Positions 5,817 to 6,639 of a stretch of 6,639 nt of DNA are shown here, piece by piece. The stretch is from positions 1 to 6,639 of the forward strand of contig PFLZ01000013.1 in assembly GCA_002784795.1 (NCBI GenBank), written 5' to 3'. The position numbers were made by a program, and so were the translations under genes. The notes under the pieces are model-generated. The model worked only from the letters and a program-made list of their open reading frames with translations, was not told the DNA's origin and searched no databases. Positions within the stretch are counted from its first letter, which is position 1, and every line of letters begins with the position of its first letter. Origin of the DNA: Candidatus Magasanikbacteria bacterium CG_4_10_14_0_8_um_filter_42_12 (GTDB taxonomy: Bacteria > Patescibacteriota > Patescibacteriia > Magasanikbacterales > UBA922).

Positions 5817-5846
5817 TTGGAAAGCTCTCCCAAAATTTGATATACT
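5817..5846 (+). promoter_or_regulatory. Extended -10 promoter of the Ig-like protein gene
   Basis: TTGGAA (5817-5822; 4/6) and TATACT (5841-5846; 5/6) with an 18-nt spacer, plus an upstream TG giving TGATATACT. The predicted start near 5853 leaves a leader of about 20 nt before the ATG at 5872. Confidence 0.6.
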
Positions 5847-5848
5847 TC

Positions 5849-5879
5849 TTATTCATAAGATAATACTCCCTATGAATAA
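5849..5879 (+). promoter_or_regulatory. Inverted repeat that would pair the start codon
   Basis: TTATTCATA (5849-5857) and TATGAATAA (5871-5879) are perfect 9-bp arms with a 13-nt loop. The second arm contains the ATG of the Ig-like gene. If the transcript starts at or before about 5849, a weak AU-rich hairpin would cover the initiation site. There is no Shine-Dalgarno, so the arrangement may affect translation. It could equally be chance in A/T-rich DNA. Confidence 0.3.
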
Positions 5880-6639
5880 ATATTTCGCTTTTTTTCTCTC
5901 TCTTTTCGTAACCATAGGCCTCTTTAGTATGTCAGCATCGCACGTTTATGCTGCTGATCCTGCCCTCACTATTCGTGATAGTGCATATAGTGCGAAATTT
6001 GTATCTCAGTCCGAGCCGGATCCGGTAACAATAGAGGCCGGAGCGACAAAATGGGTCAAAATCAAGTTCAAAAACACAGGCACGAAATCGTGGGTGAATG
6101 AAGGGAAGAATTTTATCTCTGCCTATACTATGGAGCCTCGCAATAGAAATTCTGTATTTTTTGGGACCGGCTGGAACAGTCCACAGCAGATTGGTCGTAT
6201 GGCAGGGACGGTGAAGCCAGGAGAAGTGGGAGAGCTCGGTGTGTTTCTTCATGCACCAGAAAAAGTAGGAACATACAAAGAAGAATTTCATCTTGCCGCA
6301 GAAAATTGGTCTTGGATCGAGAATGGATATTTTTATTTGGATATTCGTGTTGTGCCGAAGATAGTTGATGAAACGCAAGACATCTCAGATAGCAAAACGC
6401 TGTCTGAAGGGACAGGTCGCGACCTGTCCGTACCAGGTGCTACTGAAGAAGCATCCTCAACGACAACATACGAAGCAAAACGCATTGGTCTTTCAAAAAA
6501 ATCTGTGGAAGCCGTTGGGGGAGATCCGGTCAGCGTCGTCGCAATTTATCAAAATACAGGAGCCACCGCATGGAGCGGGTATCAGCTCACATCTGGCGCA
6601 GCGACATCGCTCGCATCAGCAGGAGCGAGCTTTGCAGAC
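5872..6639 (+). CDS. Secreted NBR1-type Ig-like domain protein, 3' end cut off
   Basis: The first 256 residues are present; the frame is open to the window edge. Residues 1-27 are a signal peptide (MNK, hydrophobic core, VYA|AD cleavage site). Residues about 33-163 form a beta-sandwich domain: SAKFVSQSEPDPVTIEAG, WVKIKFKNTGTKSW, then GTVKPGEVGELGVFLHAPEKVG and FHLAAENWSWIENGYFYLDIRVV. The NTG-x(3)-W pattern, PGE...LGVFLHAPEKVGTY and the late W are hallmarks of the Ig-like domain first described in NBR1, which is common in secreted and cell-wall proteins of CPR bacteria. A low-complexity linker (164-202) leads into a second copy starting AKRIGLSKKSVEAVGGDPVS and containing YQNTGATAWSGYQL. In such proteins a catalytic or cell-wall domain often follows (family knowledge), but none can be seen here. 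The linker contains a perfect 20-bp palindrome. The gene has its own promoter, divergent from the glycan operon. Confidence 0.85.
   Translation, partial: MNKYFAFFLSLFVTIGLFSMSASHVYAADPALTIRDSAYSAKFVSQSEPDPVTIEAGATKWVKIKFKNTGTKSWVNEGKNFISAYTMEPRNRNSVFFGTGWNSPQQIGRMAGTVKPGEVGELGVFLHAPEKVGTYKEEFHLAAENWSWIENGYFYLDIRVVPKIVDETQDISDSKTLSEGTGRDLSVPGATEEASSTTTYEAKRIGLSKKSVEAVGGDPVSVVAIYQNTGATAWSGYQLTSGAATSLASAGASFAD
6410..6429. repeat. Perfect 20-bp palindrome within the Ig-protein linker
   Basis: GGACAGGTCG is followed immediately by its exact reverse complement, CGACCTGTCC. It encodes GTGRDLSVP at about residues 180-186 of the secreted protein, between the two Ig-like domains. From memory, similar GGTCGCGACC palindromes are dispersed in Parcubacterial genomes; that is not verified here. 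Only one copy is in the window. Confidence 0.75.

Noticed and set aside
5932..6378. Minus-strand frame of 148 codons
   Set aside because: Antisense to the signal peptide and first Ig-like domain; no domain character and no ribosome-binding site.

Overview
The window looks like a chromosomal piece from a Patescibacteria / Candidate Phyla Radiation (Parcubacteria-like) genome. This is an inference from gene content: short single-domain membrane proteins, a six-helix half-size MFS protein, a decayed RAYT-type transposase, a secreted NBR1-type Ig-like protein, a tRNA without encoded CCA, and palindromic and heptamer repeats that run through coding sequence. No taxonomic marker gene is present, so the assignment is moderate only.

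Layout. Positions 39-1035 (minus strand) hold a frameshifted six-helix MFS gene followed by a small membrane-anchored protein whose 3' end is made of a GC-rich palindrome. Upstream of the MFS gene are a promoter with an operator-like inverted repeat and the terminator of the preceding gene. Positions 1149-1613 (minus) encode a GC-richer, cysteine-containing, membrane-anchored protein of unknown function. Next come tRNA-Ser(CGA) at 1704-1788 (minus) and the remains of a REP-associated tyrosine transposase at 1825-2178 (minus).

Positions 2202-5599 (minus) form a compact surface-glycan operon: a Wzx-like flippase, a family 2 glycosyltransferase starting 1 nt after it, and a Wzy/WaaL-type O-antigen polymerase or ligase. 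Together they would build, flip across the membrane and polymerise or attach a cell-surface polysaccharide. The ligase gene carries three arrays of roughly 7-nt tandem repeats, two of them clean four-copy arrays; one lies just after the start codon. The flippase leader begins in a hairpin with a G10 run.

Positions 5600-5871 are intergenic and consist mostly of stacked palindromes. From 5872 to the window end (plus strand) runs a divergent gene, cut by the window edge, for a secreted protein with Ig-like domains. A perfect 20-bp palindrome is embedded in its inter-domain linker.

No complete novel defence or mobile system is visible. The most interesting signals are the frame-breaking heptamer repeats and poly-G run in the polysaccharide locus (possible phase variation), the dispersed palindromes that have become coding sequence, and the transposase remnant that could be linked to them.
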